DNA from: Solitalea agri
GTDB taxonomy: Bacteria > Bacteroidota > Bacteroidia > Sphingobacteriales > Sphingobacteriaceae
Assembly: GCF_023914155.1 (NCBI RefSeq)
Contig: NZ_JAMWYS010000032.1
Coordinates: 56,704 to 120,703 of the forward strand
Direction of reading: 5' to 3'
DNA: 64,000 nt
In this document: one piece after another, positions 1-9,317 of the stretch
Layout of the letters: each line of letters begins with the position of its first letter
Numbering within the stretch: position 1 is the stretch's first letter
Notes under the pieces: generated by a model
The model's input: the letters and a program-made list of their open reading frames with translations, nothing else
Database searches by the model: none
What the model was told of the DNA's origin: nothing
Position numbers and translations under genes: made by a program

Positions 1-1106
1 CTATCAGGCATGGCTTTCATCATAATGTTTAGTGAACAGCCTGATGGCATAGCTGGGGTAACTCCCATGATTTTTGGGTTTTGTTCAGCTAGTTCAACTA
101 TGGTATTTCCGAAGACATCCTGAAATTTAGGTGGCTGCGGAGTATTAGGGATTGATTTTTTGATCTCTCCAGTGATCTTGTCAAATAAGCCTGGTGCATG
201 CCACTTGGTCTGGTCTTGTTCTGCCAAAGCGTATCCCTTGCCTTTAACCGTTAAGCAATGCAATAGTTTCGGTCCAGGAATATGTTTAAGGTCTTCTAAA
301 ACCTTTGCCACGTGTTCTACATTGTGGCCGTCTATAGGTCCGAAATACCTGAATTTTAAAGCCTCGAAGAAATTACTTTGTTTAAGTATGCTTCCTTTTA
401 TCGATTTTTCGATTTTCTTAACAATCTCGCGGGCATTAGGTCCGAATTTGCTGATCGGTCCTAATATCTTCCAAACATCATTTTTAAACTGATTGTATGA
501 TTGAGAAGTAGTAATGTCAGTCAAGTACTCTTTTAGTGCACCTACATTTGGGTCAATTGACATGCAATTGTCATTTAGTATTACTAAAAGATTAGAGTTC
601 TCCACACCAGCATGATTCAAGGCTTCAAACGCCATTCCTGCGGTCATAGCTCCATCGCCAATGATTGCAATATGCTGACGGTCCTTTTCGCCTTTATACT
701 GTGAAGCCACGGCCATGCCTAAAGCTGCAGAAATAGAGGTTGAAGAGTGTCCTACACCAAAGGTGTCATATTCGCTTTCCGAACGCTTAGGGAAACCACT
801 TATTCCGCCATAAATTCTATTGGTGTGAAAGTTGTCGCGCCTGCCGGTTAAAATTTTGTGTCCGTAGGCTTGATGGCCAACATCAAACAATACTTGATCG
901 TACGGGGTGTTGAATACATAATGCAACGCAACGGTTAGTTCCACCACACCCAGACTGGCGGCGAAATGGCCACCGTTTACCGAAACGATATCGATAATGT
1001 ACTGTCTTAATTCTTTGCAAACTTCCTGAAGTTGCTCTTCCTTTAAATTTCTTAAGTCGGAAGGATAATTTATTGTTTTTAACAATGTTCCCGCTTCAAC
1101 CTGCAT
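1..1106 (-). CDS. dxs: 1-deoxy-D-xylulose-5-phosphate synthase, N-terminal part (partial)
   Basis: This is the first enzyme of the MEP isoprenoid pathway. It condenses pyruvate and glyceraldehyde-3-phosphate using thiamine diphosphate. The minus strand translates from an ATG at 1106 as MQVEAGTLLKTINYPSDL and continues open to the window edge, giving about 368 residues of a family near 640. Seen directly are GGHFAASLGVVELTVALHYV, FDVGHQAYGHKILTGR, GGISGFPKRSESEYD and the ThDP-binding IAIIGDGAMTAGMAFEALNH. The transketolase central and C-terminal domains lie outside the window. It is divergent from scpA, and a TAnnTTTG -7 box lies just upstream. The isoprenoid gene idi is also in this window but in a separate operon. 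Confidence 0.95.
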   Translation of the reverse strand, partial: MQVEAGTLLKTINYPSDLRNLKEEQLQEVCKELRQYIIDIVSVNGGHFAASLGVVELTVALHYVFNTPYDQVLFDVGHQAYGHKILTGRRDNFHTNRIYGGISGFPKRSESEYDTFGVGHSSTSISAALGMAVASQYKGEKDRQHIAIIGDGAMTAGMAFEALNHAGVENSNLLVILNDNCMSIDPNVGALKEYLTDITTSQSYNQFKNDVWKILGPISKFGPNAREIVKKIEKSIKGSILKQSNFFEALKFRYFGPIDGHNVEHVAKVLEDLKHIPGPKLLHCLTVKGKGYALAEQDQTKWHAPGLFDKITGEIKKSIPNTPQPPKFQDVFGNTIVELAEQNPKIMGVTPAMPSGCSLNIMMKAMPD

Positions 1107-1143
1107 TGTTCGATATTAAATAAACACTAGTTGTTTAAGCCAG

Positions 1144-1151
1144 CAAATATA
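1144..1151 (-). promoter_or_regulatory. Candidate -7 promoter box for dxs
   Basis: On the minus strand this reads TATATTTG, matching the Bacteroidota primary-sigma -7 consensus TAnnTTTG, 37 nt upstream of the dxs ATG. No clear -33 TTTG is seen at the usual 19-21 nt spacing, so the call rests on the -7 box alone. Confidence 0.45.
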
Positions 1152-1332
1152 TGATTTAAACGCTACAAAAGAGCTTATGTTTCTGTAGGTAGTTGAAAAT
1201 GACATTATAATAATCATAATCAAATTAATAAATACAAATACTTAATTACAAACTACTTATCCTCAATGGTTGAAAATTAGTCCATTGATAATTAATGTGG
1301 AACTGTATTTTTGCGACAAACCGATAAATGTT

Positions 1333-2100
1333 TTGAGTTTCGAGATAAAGTTAGCACAGTTTGAAGGTCCGTTTGATCTGCTCTTATTTTTTATTGAGCG
1401 GGATGAATTAGATATTCATGATATTCCTATTGCACGAATTACCAATGATTTCCTGGATTATATTCACGCCATGCAGGCGATGAACATAGAGTTAGCTAGT
1501 GAGTTTATATTGGTTGCTGCTACTTTAATGCGTATTAAAGCCAAGATGCTTATTCCTCGACCTGAATTGGATGAAGAGGGAAATGAAGTTGACCCTCGAC
1601 TAGACCTTGTTCAACAGCTGTTGGAATATAAAAAATACAAGGCTGTTCTTAATGAGTTTCAATACCTCGAGGACGAACGACTTAAGCAGGAAAAGCGTGG
1701 AAATATAGCGCAGGAGCTCGAGCAGATTGCGAGCCAGGCGATGCCAGGTGAAGAATTACAATCATTAGATTTATACCGCTTGCTTACTGTTTATGAAAAG
1801 GTTTTGCAGCGTTTTGCCGCAGGTAACCAACAAGTAGTGCATACCGTTGTTCAGTATCCTTACTCGATAGAAGAACAAAAAGAAGCGGTAATGAAACTTT
1901 TTGAGAAAGAAAGCCGGGTGAGTTTCGAGGATGTTTTGGCGATAAGTAATGATAAAGTTCAGCTTGTTTACAGTTTTCTAGCTGTTTTGGAACTATTACA
2001 ACAACAAATACTCGATATAAATATTGGTCTTGGTTTTAATAATTTTTGGCTCTCAACAAAAACAGATGTTGAAGAATCTGTAGAAGAAATGGAAAAATAA
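1333..2100 (+). CDS. scpA: Segregation and condensation protein A (ScpA kleisin)
   Basis: This is the kleisin subunit of the SMC-ScpAB condensin complex, bridging SMC heads and binding ScpB to organise and segregate the chromosome. The diagnostic N-terminus SFEIKLAQFEGPFDLLLFFI is followed by ERDELDIHDIPIARIT and a winged-helix C-terminus (ESRVSFEDVLAISNDKVQLV). The frame is open from a TTG at 1270, but family proteins begin at MSFEIKLAQFEGPF. I therefore place the start at the TTG at 1333, giving 255 residues, a normal length. The 1270 start would add 21 unconserved residues. No scpB is visible nearby. It is divergent from dxs. Confidence 0.9.
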   Translation: MSFEIKLAQFEGPFDLLLFFIERDELDIHDIPIARITNDFLDYIHAMQAMNIELASEFILVAATLMRIKAKMLIPRPELDEEGNEVDPRLDLVQQLLEYKKYKAVLNEFQYLEDERLKQEKRGNIAQELEQIASQAMPGEELQSLDLYRLLTVYEKVLQRFAAGNQQVVHTVVQYPYSIEEQKEAVMKLFEKESRVSFEDVLAISNDKVQLVYSFLAVLELLQQQILDINIGLGFNNFWLSTKTDVEESVEEMEK

Positions 2101-2300
2101 TTTGAAGTCAGAAATTCAATATCCTTATCTGCCCTCAATACTTATTGGTATTCTATTAACAATCTTCCCGCTATCTTATTAATTCTAAAAAAGAGTTAGT
2201 AAATTCGCGGCTCCTGAAATTCAAAGTGGTAGCTATATGAATTCTATCTGAAATGAATAAATAAGCACCTACTTAAACATTCTAAACAAATTATTCTCGT

Positions 2301-3572
2301 ATGAACAGAGATACCGTTCTATTTGATCTTATCGCTAAAGAAGCAAATCGCCAGGAAGAAGGCATCGAATTAATCGCCTCAGAAAATTTCACTAGCAAAC
2401 AAGTAATGGAAGCTCAAGGCTCATGTTTAACAAACAAGTATGCCGAAGGGTTGCCAAATAAACGTTACTATGGAGGTTGTCAGGTTGTTGATCAAGTTGA
2501 GCAACTGGCTATTGATCGTGCAAAGGAGCTTTTCGGAGCTGCATGGGTGAATGTTCAGCCGCACTCAGGTGCTTCTGCAAATGCTGCAGTATTTCTAGCG
2601 TTATTGCAAGCTGGTGATAAGATTTTAGGTTTTGATCTGTCTCATGGAGGACATTTAACTCACGGATCTCCGGTAAACTTCTCTGGTCGTTTATATCAAC
2701 CTAATTTTTATGGTGTTGAGAAAGAAACCGGTTTGATTGACTACAAGCAAATGGAAGAAGTTGCCATGCGTGAGAAACCAAAAATGATTATTTGTGGAGC
2801 TTCTGCTTACTCACGTGATTGGGATTATGTTAAAATCCGTCAGATAGCTGATCAGGTTGGAGCTTTAGTTTTAGCTGATATTTCTCATCCTGCAGGTTTA
2901 ATTGCTAAAGGCTTATTAAACGATCCATTGAAACATTGTCATGTGGTTTCAACTACTACCCATAAAACTTTACGTGGTCCTCGTGGTGGTATGATAATGA
3001 TGGGTCAGGATTTCGAGAATCCATGGGGACAAAAAACTCCAAAAGGTGAACTGAAAATGATGTCGGCAATTTTGGATGGCGCTGTTTTTCCTGGAACTCA
3101 GGGTGGTCCTTTGGAACACGTTATCGCCGGTAAAGCAGTTGCTTTTGGTGAGGCTTTAACAGACGATTATTTGAACTACATTACACAGGTTAAGAAAAAT
3201 GCTAGCCGTATGGCGCAAGCATTTGTTGATCGTGGTTATCAGATTATTTCAGGAGGTACCGACAACCATTTAATGCTTATCGATTTGCGTAATAAGAATG
3301 TAACAGGTAAAGCTGCTGAAGCTGCTTTAGTTGCCGCCGATATTACCACCAATAAGAATATGGTTCCTTTCGACGATAAATCACCGTTTGTGACCTCAGG
3401 TTTCCGCGTGGGAACGGCAGCTGTAACTACTCGTGGGATGAAAGAAGAACACATGGACACAATTGTTGAGTTGATTGATCGCGTGCTAATGAACATTGAT
3501 AATGAAGCGGAACTTAAAGGTGTGAAGAAAAAAGTAAACGCTTGGATGAATGACTTTCCTTTGTATAAGTAG
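2301..3572 (+). CDS. glyA: Serine hydroxymethyltransferase
   Basis: This PLP enzyme interconverts serine plus tetrahydrofolate with glycine plus 5,10-methylene-tetrahydrofolate, supplying one-carbon units. It has 423 residues, the normal length. Recognisable are [51 protein letters not shown] and the PLP-lysine loop [16 protein letters not shown], with the Schiff-base lysine at about K222. It starts at ATG 2301. It stands alone and ends in a strong hairpin terminator at 3592-3623. The glycine-cleavage gene gcvH, functionally related, is also in this window but far away. Confidence 0.97.
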   Translation: MNRDTVLFDLIAKEANRQEEGIELIASENFTSKQVMEAQGSCLTNKYAEGLPNKRYYGGCQVVDQVEQLAIDRAKELFGAAWVNVQPHSGASANAAVFLALLQAGDKILGFDLSHGGHLTHGSPVNFSGRLYQPNFYGVEKETGLIDYKQMEEVAMREKPKMIICGASAYSRDWDYVKIRQIADQVGALVLADISHPAGLIAKGLLNDPLKHCHVVSTTTHKTLRGPRGGMIMMGQDFENPWGQKTPKGELKMMSAILDGAVFPGTQGGPLEHVIAGKAVAFGEALTDDYLNYITQVKKNASRMAQAFVDRGYQIISGGTDNHLMLIDLRNKNVTGKAAEAALVAADITTNKNMVPFDDKSPFVTSGFRVGTAAVTTRGMKEEHMDTIVELIDRVLMNIDNEAELKGVKKKVNAWMNDFPLYK

Positions 3573-3591
3573 TATTTATATAGATATATTG

Positions 3592-3623
3592 AAAATGGCA
3601 GTGATTTTATCGCTGCCATTTTT
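3592..3623 (+). terminator. Rho-independent terminator of glyA
   Basis: A 13-bp stem runs AAAATGGCAGTGA (3592-3604) to TCGCTGCCATTTT (3610-3622), with one G-T-type mismatch, a 5-nt loop and a T run, 20 nt after the glyA stop. Confidence 0.8.
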
Positions 3624-3826
3624 GGTTTAAAGGAATTGGGAGTCCTAGTATGAATTCAGTTTTCTTAAATTGAAATAATCTGTTATGTGGAGACAATTAT
3701 TTTCTTATTGTTTAGTGAAAGTAATTATCAAGTACACTTAAGATAGATTGTAATAAAAGGCGCAATAAAGACCGATTAAGGCATATTTTTAATGTATTTT
3801 GTGTTATGAATTAAATAAAAACTAAT

Positions 3827-5065
3827 ATGAAAATAAAATTTACGCTCACTCAACTCTTTATCACCATTGCTCTTTTAAGCTTTACTTCTTTTATAGAAGG
3901 ATGTTCGAAGAAGGAGGAGATTACAGGTGTCGCTACCGATCTTTTTCAAAAAATTCCTAAGCCATCAATAGACCTTTCTGCAAAACATCAAGGAGATGAA
4001 ATTGCTGGTAGATATATCGTTTTGTTCGAAGATCCTTCGGTTACAATTGAATCTACCAATGAATCGTTAACGTATGAGCAGTCCACTGAAAAGTCAATTG
4101 AATTGGCGCGTCAACTTGTTGCTGAAACTGGATTAAAGGCAGCTAAAGTTGAAATGGCTTTTGGCTCTGTTTTAACGGGTTGTGTGCTTAGTGGCATTTC
4201 GAAGAGTGATCTTAAAATGCTTGAGGCCAGTAAGAAAGTTAAAATGGTTGAATCTGATAAGGTCATCGCCTTAAAACCAATGAAGATTAAGAAATGCCAC
4301 ACTGCGAGTGAATCTGTTCCATGGGGTGTTCAACGTATTGGAGGAAGTCGCAATGGTAAAGGTAAAACTGCATGGGTTTTAGACTCTGGAGTAGATCTAG
4401 GTCATACAGACTTATATGTCGATAAAGTTTTAGGGAAAAATTTTGTTGATGATGGTGCTGATGAACAAGACTATTTTGGACATGGAACACATGTAGCCGG
4501 TATAATTGGTGCGAAGAGGAATCATGTCGGCATTGTTGGAGTGGCTGCTGGTGCTAAAATAGTGCCGGTGCGGGTGCTCGACTTTGAAGGTATTGGGGTA
4601 CTCTCATGGGTCATTGGAGCTGTAAATTATGTTGGGGCTAAGGCTAAAAAAGGAGAAGTTGCAAATTTAAGTTTAGTCACCCCTGCATCCAAATGTCTCG
4701 ATTGTGCAGTTTTAAGAGCCTCTTCCAAAGGAATTAAGTTTGTTTTAGCTGCAGGTAATACCACTGAAGATGCCAATTTGTATTCTCCCGGTCGTGTGAA
4801 TGGCTCCAATATTTATACTATCAGTGCTTGTGATCAAATGGATGGATTAGCATGGTTTTCTAATTATGGCAATCCACCAATTGATTTTGCTGCACCTGGG
4901 GTTGATATTCCTTCAACCTACCTTAATGGTGGATACGCGACTTTAAGTGGTACATCCATGGCCGCACCGCATGTAGCAGGTATTCTTTTATTGGGTTCAG
5001 TAAAAGCAAACGGAGTTGTTAGTAATGATGTGGATGGTGAGCCTGATAAAATAGCACATTGGTAA
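3827..5065 (+). CDS. Subtilisin-like S8 serine protease, lipoprotein with I9-type propeptide
   Basis: This is a secreted serine endopeptidase of 412 residues. It begins with a lipoprotein signal (TSFIEGCSKKEE, lipidated Cys near residue 26). An inhibitor-I9-like propeptide follows (GRYIVLFEDPSV near 61-72 to about 147), then the S8 catalytic domain. The triad is visible: Asp in AWVLDSGVDLGHTDL (about D186), His in FGHGTHVAGIIGAK (about H219) and Ser in LSGTSMAAPHVAG (about S377). The oxyanion Asn is in LAAGNTT (about N311). There is no C-terminal T9SS sorting domain, so lipid anchoring by the usual lipoprotein route is more likely than T9SS export. The substrate is unknown. The gene stands alone. 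Confidence 0.9.
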   Translation: MKIKFTLTQLFITIALLSFTSFIEGCSKKEEITGVATDLFQKIPKPSIDLSAKHQGDEIAGRYIVLFEDPSVTIESTNESLTYEQSTEKSIELARQLVAETGLKAAKVEMAFGSVLTGCVLSGISKSDLKMLEASKKVKMVESDKVIALKPMKIKKCHTASESVPWGVQRIGGSRNGKGKTAWVLDSGVDLGHTDLYVDKVLGKNFVDDGADEQDYFGHGTHVAGIIGAKRNHVGIVGVAAGAKIVPVRVLDFEGIGVLSWVIGAVNYVGAKAKKGEVANLSLVTPASKCLDCAVLRASSKGIKFVLAAGNTTEDANLYSPGRVNGSNIYTISACDQMDGLAWFSNYGNPPIDFAAPGVDIPSTYLNGGYATLSGTSMAAPHVAGILLLGSVKANGVVSNDVDGEPDKIAHW

Positions 5066-5305
5066 TAGGAGTAATGTAATAAAGTGAGTCTGGAATTTTT
5101 AAAGAAAATTATCAAGGGAGGTTGAGAAAGATTAAATTAGCGGACTTAAAACCTCTGTAAAAAAAGAAAGCAAGATTAACTAAGTTAATCCCGCCTTCTA
5201 TCTAAATTTACGCTCTCTTTGTCTTTTTACGCAGCCAACAGCAAAAGGTTACAAAAAAAATAAAAAATTTATAGTGTAGTTGTAACACACAGATTTACAG
5301 CCATA

Positions 5306-5340
5306 AAAACTGTTCAAACATTTAAAGTTTGAACAGTTTT
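5306..5340. terminator. Bidirectional hairpin terminator at the comF 3' end
   Basis: A perfect 14-bp stem, AAAACTGTTCAAAC (5306-5319) with GTTTGAACAGTTTT (5327-5340), has a 7-nt loop and T-rich tails on both strands. It touches the comF stop codon (5340-5342, minus) and also lies about 240 nt beyond the S8 protease stop, so it can serve both convergent genes. Confidence 0.85.
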
Positions 5341-6038
5341 TATTTTGCATAAGCAATTGCCGCCACGCTTATTCTTACTCCCTCAATTTTACTTAAGCAT
5401 TCAATGCATGCTATTAGCGTAGATCCTGTAGTAATAACATCATCAACCAATAAAATATGTTTGCCTATTAAGGTTGTTGGATTGTTTACTTGAAAAATAC
5501 TTTCAACGTTCTGATGCCGTTGGAATCTGCTTTTTCTTGTTTGGGTTTCATTAGAAGATTCTCTGCTTAAAGTATGGGTATCTATAGGAACTTGCATGCT
5601 TTCTGACAAACCTAATGCAAAACACTCACTTTGGTTATAGCCCCTGCTTTTTAATTTCTTTTTATGCAATGGGACTGGGATAATAATATCAGACGCGTTA
5701 AACGGGGCAGAGTATGAAAGCTGATAGCCATAAATCCGGCCTACTTTTCTTCCTACTTGCTCTTGGCCTTTATATTTAAGTTGATGCAGAAGATTTTGAA
5801 CCTTACCTCCTTTCCTGAAATGAAAGCAAGCGCTTGCTCCCTCAATTAATGTTTTACCCCAAAATTGTTTGGCCACAGGATTTTCTTTATCCAAATGAAA
5901 ATTGGTATAAGGCAAATGTTGTTGGCAATACAAACAAATGGTTTCCTCGCCTTTAAAAAGGTTATTGCCACATGCCTGACAAATTTCAGGGAATACCAAT
6001 GATAAGAAATCATGGAAATATTCAATTAAAAAATTCAT
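5340..6038 (-). CDS. comF: ComF family phosphoribosyltransferase-like protein
   Basis: This is a homologue of the competence protein ComF/GntX, which carries an N-terminal zinc finger and a phosphoribosyltransferase fold and helps import or process transforming DNA. It has 232 residues. The zinc-finger cysteines are visible in ICQACGNN and TICLYCQQH (CxxC...CxxC near residues 20-40). Also present are the family block QLKYKGQEQVGRKVG, the IIPVPLHKKKLKSRGYNQSE segment and the PRPP loop HILLVDDVITTGSTL. It starts at ATG 6038. It lies 62 bp downstream of rlmN in the same direction, so the two may be co-transcribed. Actual competence in this organism cannot be read from the sequence. Confidence 0.9.
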   Translation of the reverse strand: MNFLIEYFHDFLSLVFPEICQACGNNLFKGEETICLYCQQHLPYTNFHLDKENPVAKQFWGKTLIEGASACFHFRKGGKVQNLLHQLKYKGQEQVGRKVGRIYGYQLSYSAPFNASDIIIPVPLHKKKLKSRGYNQSECFALGLSESMQVPIDTHTLSRESSNETQTRKSRFQRHQNVESIFQVNNPTTLIGKHILLVDDVITTGSTLIACIECLSKIEGVRISVAAIAYAK

Positions 6039-6100
6039 AAGTAGGAGGTAGATTATCCTAATTTAGAATTTTTAAAGAATAGTTTAGCTTCAGCTAAGGA

Positions 6101-7165
6101 TTAGTTCTTGAGTTCTTGGCCCTCTTTTACTGCCAACTGTCCGCAAGCGGCGTCAATATCTTTACCCCTACTTCTACGAATATGTACGTTCACATTGTTC
6201 TTGCGCAAGTAATTTGCAAATGCTTCCAGTTTATCCTCTTCAGTGTTTACAAAATCAGCAAAAGCAATCGGGTTGTACTCAATGATATTTACTTTACAAG
6301 GAACATGCTTACAAAAAGCTGCCAGTTCTTTCGCATCTTGTAAACTGTCGTTAAAGTTGTTGAATACAATGTATTCGTAGGTTACAGGATTCTTGGTTTT
6401 TGCGAAGTAATACTTTAAAGCGTCTCGTAGCGCAATTAATGAGTTTTGCTCATTAATCGGCATAATTTCATTTCGTTTGATATCATTGGCAGCATGAAGA
6501 GATAAGGCCAGATTGAACTTAACGTTATCGTCGCCCAGCTTTTTGATCATTTTGGCAATGCCGGCGGTAGAAACTGTAATACGCTTTGCTGCCATATTCA
6601 ATCCATCCTCGGCGGTTAAACGCTCAACTGATTTCATCATGCCACTGTAATTAAGCAAGGGTTCTCCCATGCCCATGTATACAATGTTGGATAAAGGAAT
6701 GCCATAGTTCTCACGGGCCTGTTTGTCGATTAACACTACCTGATCATAAATTTCATCAGCATTCAGGTTGCGTTTACGGTCCATATAGCCTGTTGCACAA
6801 AACTTACAAGTTAAACTGCAGCCAACCTGAGATGAAACACATGCCGTCATCCGGTCTTCAGTAGGAATCAATACACCTTCAATAATGTTTCCATCATAAA
6901 GGGAGAAAGTGTTTTTTATGGTACGATCAGAGCTGATCTGTTGTTTATGAATTGTTACCGCGTTAATGGTGAAGTTTTGGTTGAGTTTTTCACGCAAATC
7001 TTTCGAAAGATTGGTCATTTCCTCAAAACTCCATGCAGATTTTTTCCAGAGCCATTCATAAACCTGTTTAGCCCTAAAAGCCTGCTCTCCCATTTCGGAA
7101 AACAATTTTTTTAAATCTTCATGCGAATAAGCGCGTATATCCTTCTTTACCAAAGCCTTTTCCAT
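6101..7165 (-). CDS. rlmN: Dual-specificity 23S rRNA/tRNA methyltransferase RlmN (radical SAM)
   Basis: RlmN methylates C2 of A2503 in 23S rRNA and A37 in some tRNAs by radical SAM chemistry. It has 354 residues, the family length. The 4Fe-4S motif CX3CX2C is in VGCSLTCKFCATGYM (C116, C120, C123). Also seen are YMGMGEPLLNY and the C-terminal methyl-carrier cysteine in KDIDAACGQLA (about C341). A TATCTTTG -7 box ends only 4 nt before the ATG, which suggests a leaderless or nearly leaderless transcript. It is divergent from the amidohydrolase gene and upstream of comF. Confidence 0.96.
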   Translation of the reverse strand: MEKALVKKDIRAYSHEDLKKLFSEMGEQAFRAKQVYEWLWKKSAWSFEEMTNLSKDLREKLNQNFTINAVTIHKQQISSDRTIKNTFSLYDGNIIEGVLIPTEDRMTACVSSQVGCSLTCKFCATGYMDRKRNLNADEIYDQVVLIDKQARENYGIPLSNIVYMGMGEPLLNYSGMMKSVERLTAEDGLNMAAKRITVSTAGIAKMIKKLGDDNVKFNLALSLHAANDIKRNEIMPINEQNSLIALRDALKYYFAKTKNPVTYEYIVFNNFNDSLQDAKELAAFCKHVPCKVNIIEYNPIAFADFVNTEEDKLEAFANYLRKNNVNVHIRRSRGKDIDAACGQLAVKEGQELKN

Positions 7166-7169
7166 GGCG

Positions 7170-7177
7170 CAAAGATA
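7170..7177 (-). promoter_or_regulatory. Candidate -7 box for rlmN (leaderless)
   Basis: The minus strand reads TATCTTTG, an exact TAnnTTTG match, ending 4 nt before the rlmN start codon. Transcription from it would start at or within a few bases of the ATG. Confidence 0.5.
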
Positions 7178-7280
7178 CGGTTTTTGTTAATTTCAGATTT
7201 TATATTTTGGATAAGGTTGTGAGATATAATAAATCATCGATCATAAACCTGAAATCCTCAATTTCTAAAATCTTCTGTTT

Positions 7281-7288
7281 TATCTTTG
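7281..7288 (+). promoter_or_regulatory. Candidate -7 box for the amidohydrolase-idi operon
   Basis: TATCTTTG matches TAnnTTTG and ends 4 nt before the ATG at 7293. It mirrors the rlmN box on the other strand and so gives a compact divergent promoter pair about 110 bp apart. No clear -33 element is seen. Confidence 0.5.
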
Positions 7289-7292
7289 ATCC

Positions 7293-8447
7293 ATGCGAAA
7301 AATATCAGCCGATTGGATTTTTACATTGTCATTACCACCAATTAAGAATGGTGTTGTTGTTATTGATGATATGGGTAAGGTTTTAGATGTGCTGAGTTCT
7401 AAAGATGGATTGGAGAATGTAGAGGTTGTTTCAGGCGTTATTTGTCCGGGATTTATCAACGCCCATTGTCATTTGGAATTGTCTCATTTAAAAGGTAAGC
7501 TGCCACAAAAGACCGGTCTGGTTGACTTTATCCGTAATGTACAACAATTTAGGAATGCCTCTGAAGAGGAAGTTCTAAATGCTATTGAAATTGCCGAAAA
7601 CGAGATGGTCGCTAACGGTATTGTAGGAGTGGGTGATATTTCGAATACTGCTAATACTTTTAATCAGAAGGCGAAGCATAGACTTAACTACCACACGTTT
7701 ATTGAGGTTTTTGGTTTTAATCCAGATAACGCCGGGATAATTTATCATAAAGCTGAACAGTTGCTGCAGGTGGCTCCTCAAACTGCTTCAATTACGCCAC
7801 ATGCGCCTTATTCGGTATCGGCTAAACTCTTTAGTTTGATTGATCAGTCGAGTTTGCTTTCAATTCACAACCAGGAAACTATCCATGAAAATGCTTTTTA
7901 CAAGGATAAATCAGGAGATTTTCTAAAACTTTACGAGGGCTTTAATTTAGATCTGTCTTTTTTTCAGCCACATGGAAACAACTCGATAAAAACATATTTG
8001 GAATGGATGGGTGAAAGTAAAAAGCTATTAGTGCACAATACTTACACTGACTCAAATGATGTTGATTTTGCGGAATCGATAAGTTATAATTTTTGGTGTT
8101 TATGCCCCAATGCTAATTTATATATAGAAAACAAGTTGCCGGATGTTTCCATGTTGATTAACAAAGGGGTTAAAATGGTACTGGGTACCGATAGTCTTGC
8201 TTCAAATTTTCAGTTGTCAATTTTGGAGGAAATGAAAACGATTTCTCTCCATTTTTCGTCAGTTGATTTAGAGCAATTATTAAAGTGGGCCTGTAGAAAT
8301 GGCGCTGAGTTTTTTGGTTGGTCAGAATTGGGAAGGATAGAAAGAGATAAAAGTCCTGGATTAAACTTAATTGAAGGGTTTTCGATTGATGAATCAACCG
8401 GCAAAATATTCTTAAAGCCTCAATCAACCGTCAAAAAAATTTGTTAA
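7293..8447 (+). CDS. Amidohydrolase-family metal-dependent hydrolase (chlorohydrolase/deaminase-like)
   Basis: This is a 384-residue amidohydrolase-superfamily enzyme, probably a cytosolic deaminase or hydrolase with a mononuclear metal. The metal-binding HxH is in GFINAHCHLELSHLKG. Further His/Asp ligands are in ITPHAPYSVS, SIHNQET and VLGTDSLASN. The N- and C-terminal composite beta-sandwich segments expected of the SsnA/AtzA/aminofutalosine-deaminase branch are present. An aminodeoxyfutalosine deaminase role in menaquinone synthesis is possible, but no other futalosine gene is visible here, so the substrate is left open. It overlaps the upstream-most open frame of idi and is likely its operon partner. 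Confidence 0.8.
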   Translation: MRKISADWIFTLSLPPIKNGVVVIDDMGKVLDVLSSKDGLENVEVVSGVICPGFINAHCHLELSHLKGKLPQKTGLVDFIRNVQQFRNASEEEVLNAIEIAENEMVANGIVGVGDISNTANTFNQKAKHRLNYHTFIEVFGFNPDNAGIIYHKAEQLLQVAPQTASITPHAPYSVSAKLFSLIDQSSLLSIHNQETIHENAFYKDKSGDFLKLYEGFNLDLSFFQPHGNNSIKTYLEWMGESKKLLVHNTYTDSNDVDFAESISYNFWCLCPNANLYIENKLPDVSMLINKGVKMVLGTDSLASNFQLSILEEMKTISLHFSSVDLEQLLKWACRNGAEFFGWSELGRIERDKSPGLNLIEGFSIDESTGKIFLKPQSTVKKIC

Positions 8448-8482
8448 GTAGATATTTGATAGACCTAAAATCTCAATTTGTA

Positions 8483-8998
8483 ATGCAACCACAACTTTTA
8501 TTAGTAGACGAAAATGATAATGTGATAGGTTATGGAGATAAACTTTCGGTGCATGAGCGAGGTGACTTACATCGGGCATTCTCAATTTTTGTTTTTAATG
8601 AGAAGAATGAACTTTTAATTCAACAGCGCGCACTGGAGAAGTATCATTCGGGAGGTTTGTGGACAAATACCTGTTGTAGCCATCCAGTTAAGGGTGAAGA
8701 CCTTGAAATTACTCTTCATAAAAAATTGGAGCAAGAAATGGGTTTTGATTGCCCATTATCGTTTCAATATAAATTTATTTACAAAGCTGCATTTGATAAT
8801 GGTTTAACGGAACACGAATTGGATCATGTTTTCGTTGGGAAATATAATGGAGCAGTGAAGCCAAATCCAGAAGAGGTTGCTGATTTCAAGTGGGTGTCAA
8901 TTGATTGGCTTAGATCTGATGTACAGCTTTACCCCGAAAATTATACCGAATGGTTTAAAAAGATTATTCCTAATCTTTTGTCGTTTACAAGTGTGTAA
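8483..8998 (+). CDS. idi: Isopentenyl-diphosphate delta-isomerase, type 1 (Nudix)
   Basis: This enzyme interconverts IPP and DMAPP in isoprenoid synthesis and is a soluble Nudix-fold protein. It has 171 residues from ATG 8483; the frame is open from TTG 8441, but MQPQLLLVDENDNVIGYGDK is the natural family start. The catalytic cysteine is in LWTNTCCSHPV. HERGDLHRAFSIFVF and LTEHELDHVFVG contain the metal and catalytic Glu/His positions. It follows the amidohydrolase by 35 bp and precedes acyP by 16 bp, so the three look like one transcript. dxs of the same pathway is 7 kb away. Confidence 0.93.
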   Translation: MQPQLLLVDENDNVIGYGDKLSVHERGDLHRAFSIFVFNEKNELLIQQRALEKYHSGGLWTNTCCSHPVKGEDLEITLHKKLEQEMGFDCPLSFQYKFIYKAAFDNGLTEHELDHVFVGKYNGAVKPNPEEVADFKWVSIDWLRSDVQLYPENYTEWFKKIIPNLLSFTSV

Positions 8999-9014
8999 TT
9001 AAATCTGTTACAAT

Positions 9015-9302
9015 ATGAAAAATTTACGAATAACGGTTAAAGGAAAAGTTCAGGGCGTTTATTACCGTGCTTCGGCAAAAGAGGTAGCTGAACAACTTGG
9101 TCTTTACGGATTTGTAGAGAATCAGAAAGACGGTTCGGTTTATATTGAAGCAGAAGGACTAAATGAGCAACTTTACCAATTAGTTGAATGGTGTAAACAA
9201 GGTCCCTCAAAAGCGGTAGTTGAGAAAGTTGATATTTTAGAAGGTGAACTAAAAGATTTTAAAACTTTCGAAGTTCGAAAAAAGACTATTTTTGGCTTCT
9301 AA
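9015..9302 (+). CDS. acyP: Acylphosphatase
   Basis: This small enzyme of 95 residues hydrolyses acyl phosphates. The signature GKVQGVYYRASAKEVAEQLG contains the phosphate-binding arginine. The second motif, YGFVENQKDGSVYIEAEG, carries the catalytic asparagine. It starts at ATG 9015, 16 bp after idi and 15 bp before the flippase gene, so it is probably part of the same operon. The physiological substrate is not known for this family. Confidence 0.93.
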   Translation: MKNLRITVKGKVQGVYYRASAKEVAEQLGLYGFVENQKDGSVYIEAEGLNEQLYQLVEWCKQGPSKAVVEKVDILEGELKDFKTFEVRKKTIFGF

Positions 9303-9317
9303 AATTTAAAAGCAGCT

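Noticed and set aside
160..492. Open frame of 110 codons on the plus strand
   Set aside because: It lies antisense to dxs, whose minus-strand translation shows clear family motifs through this stretch.
1270..1332. TTG 1270 as the scpA start
   Set aside because: The 21 extra residues are not ScpA-like. The family N-terminus begins at the TTG at 1333.
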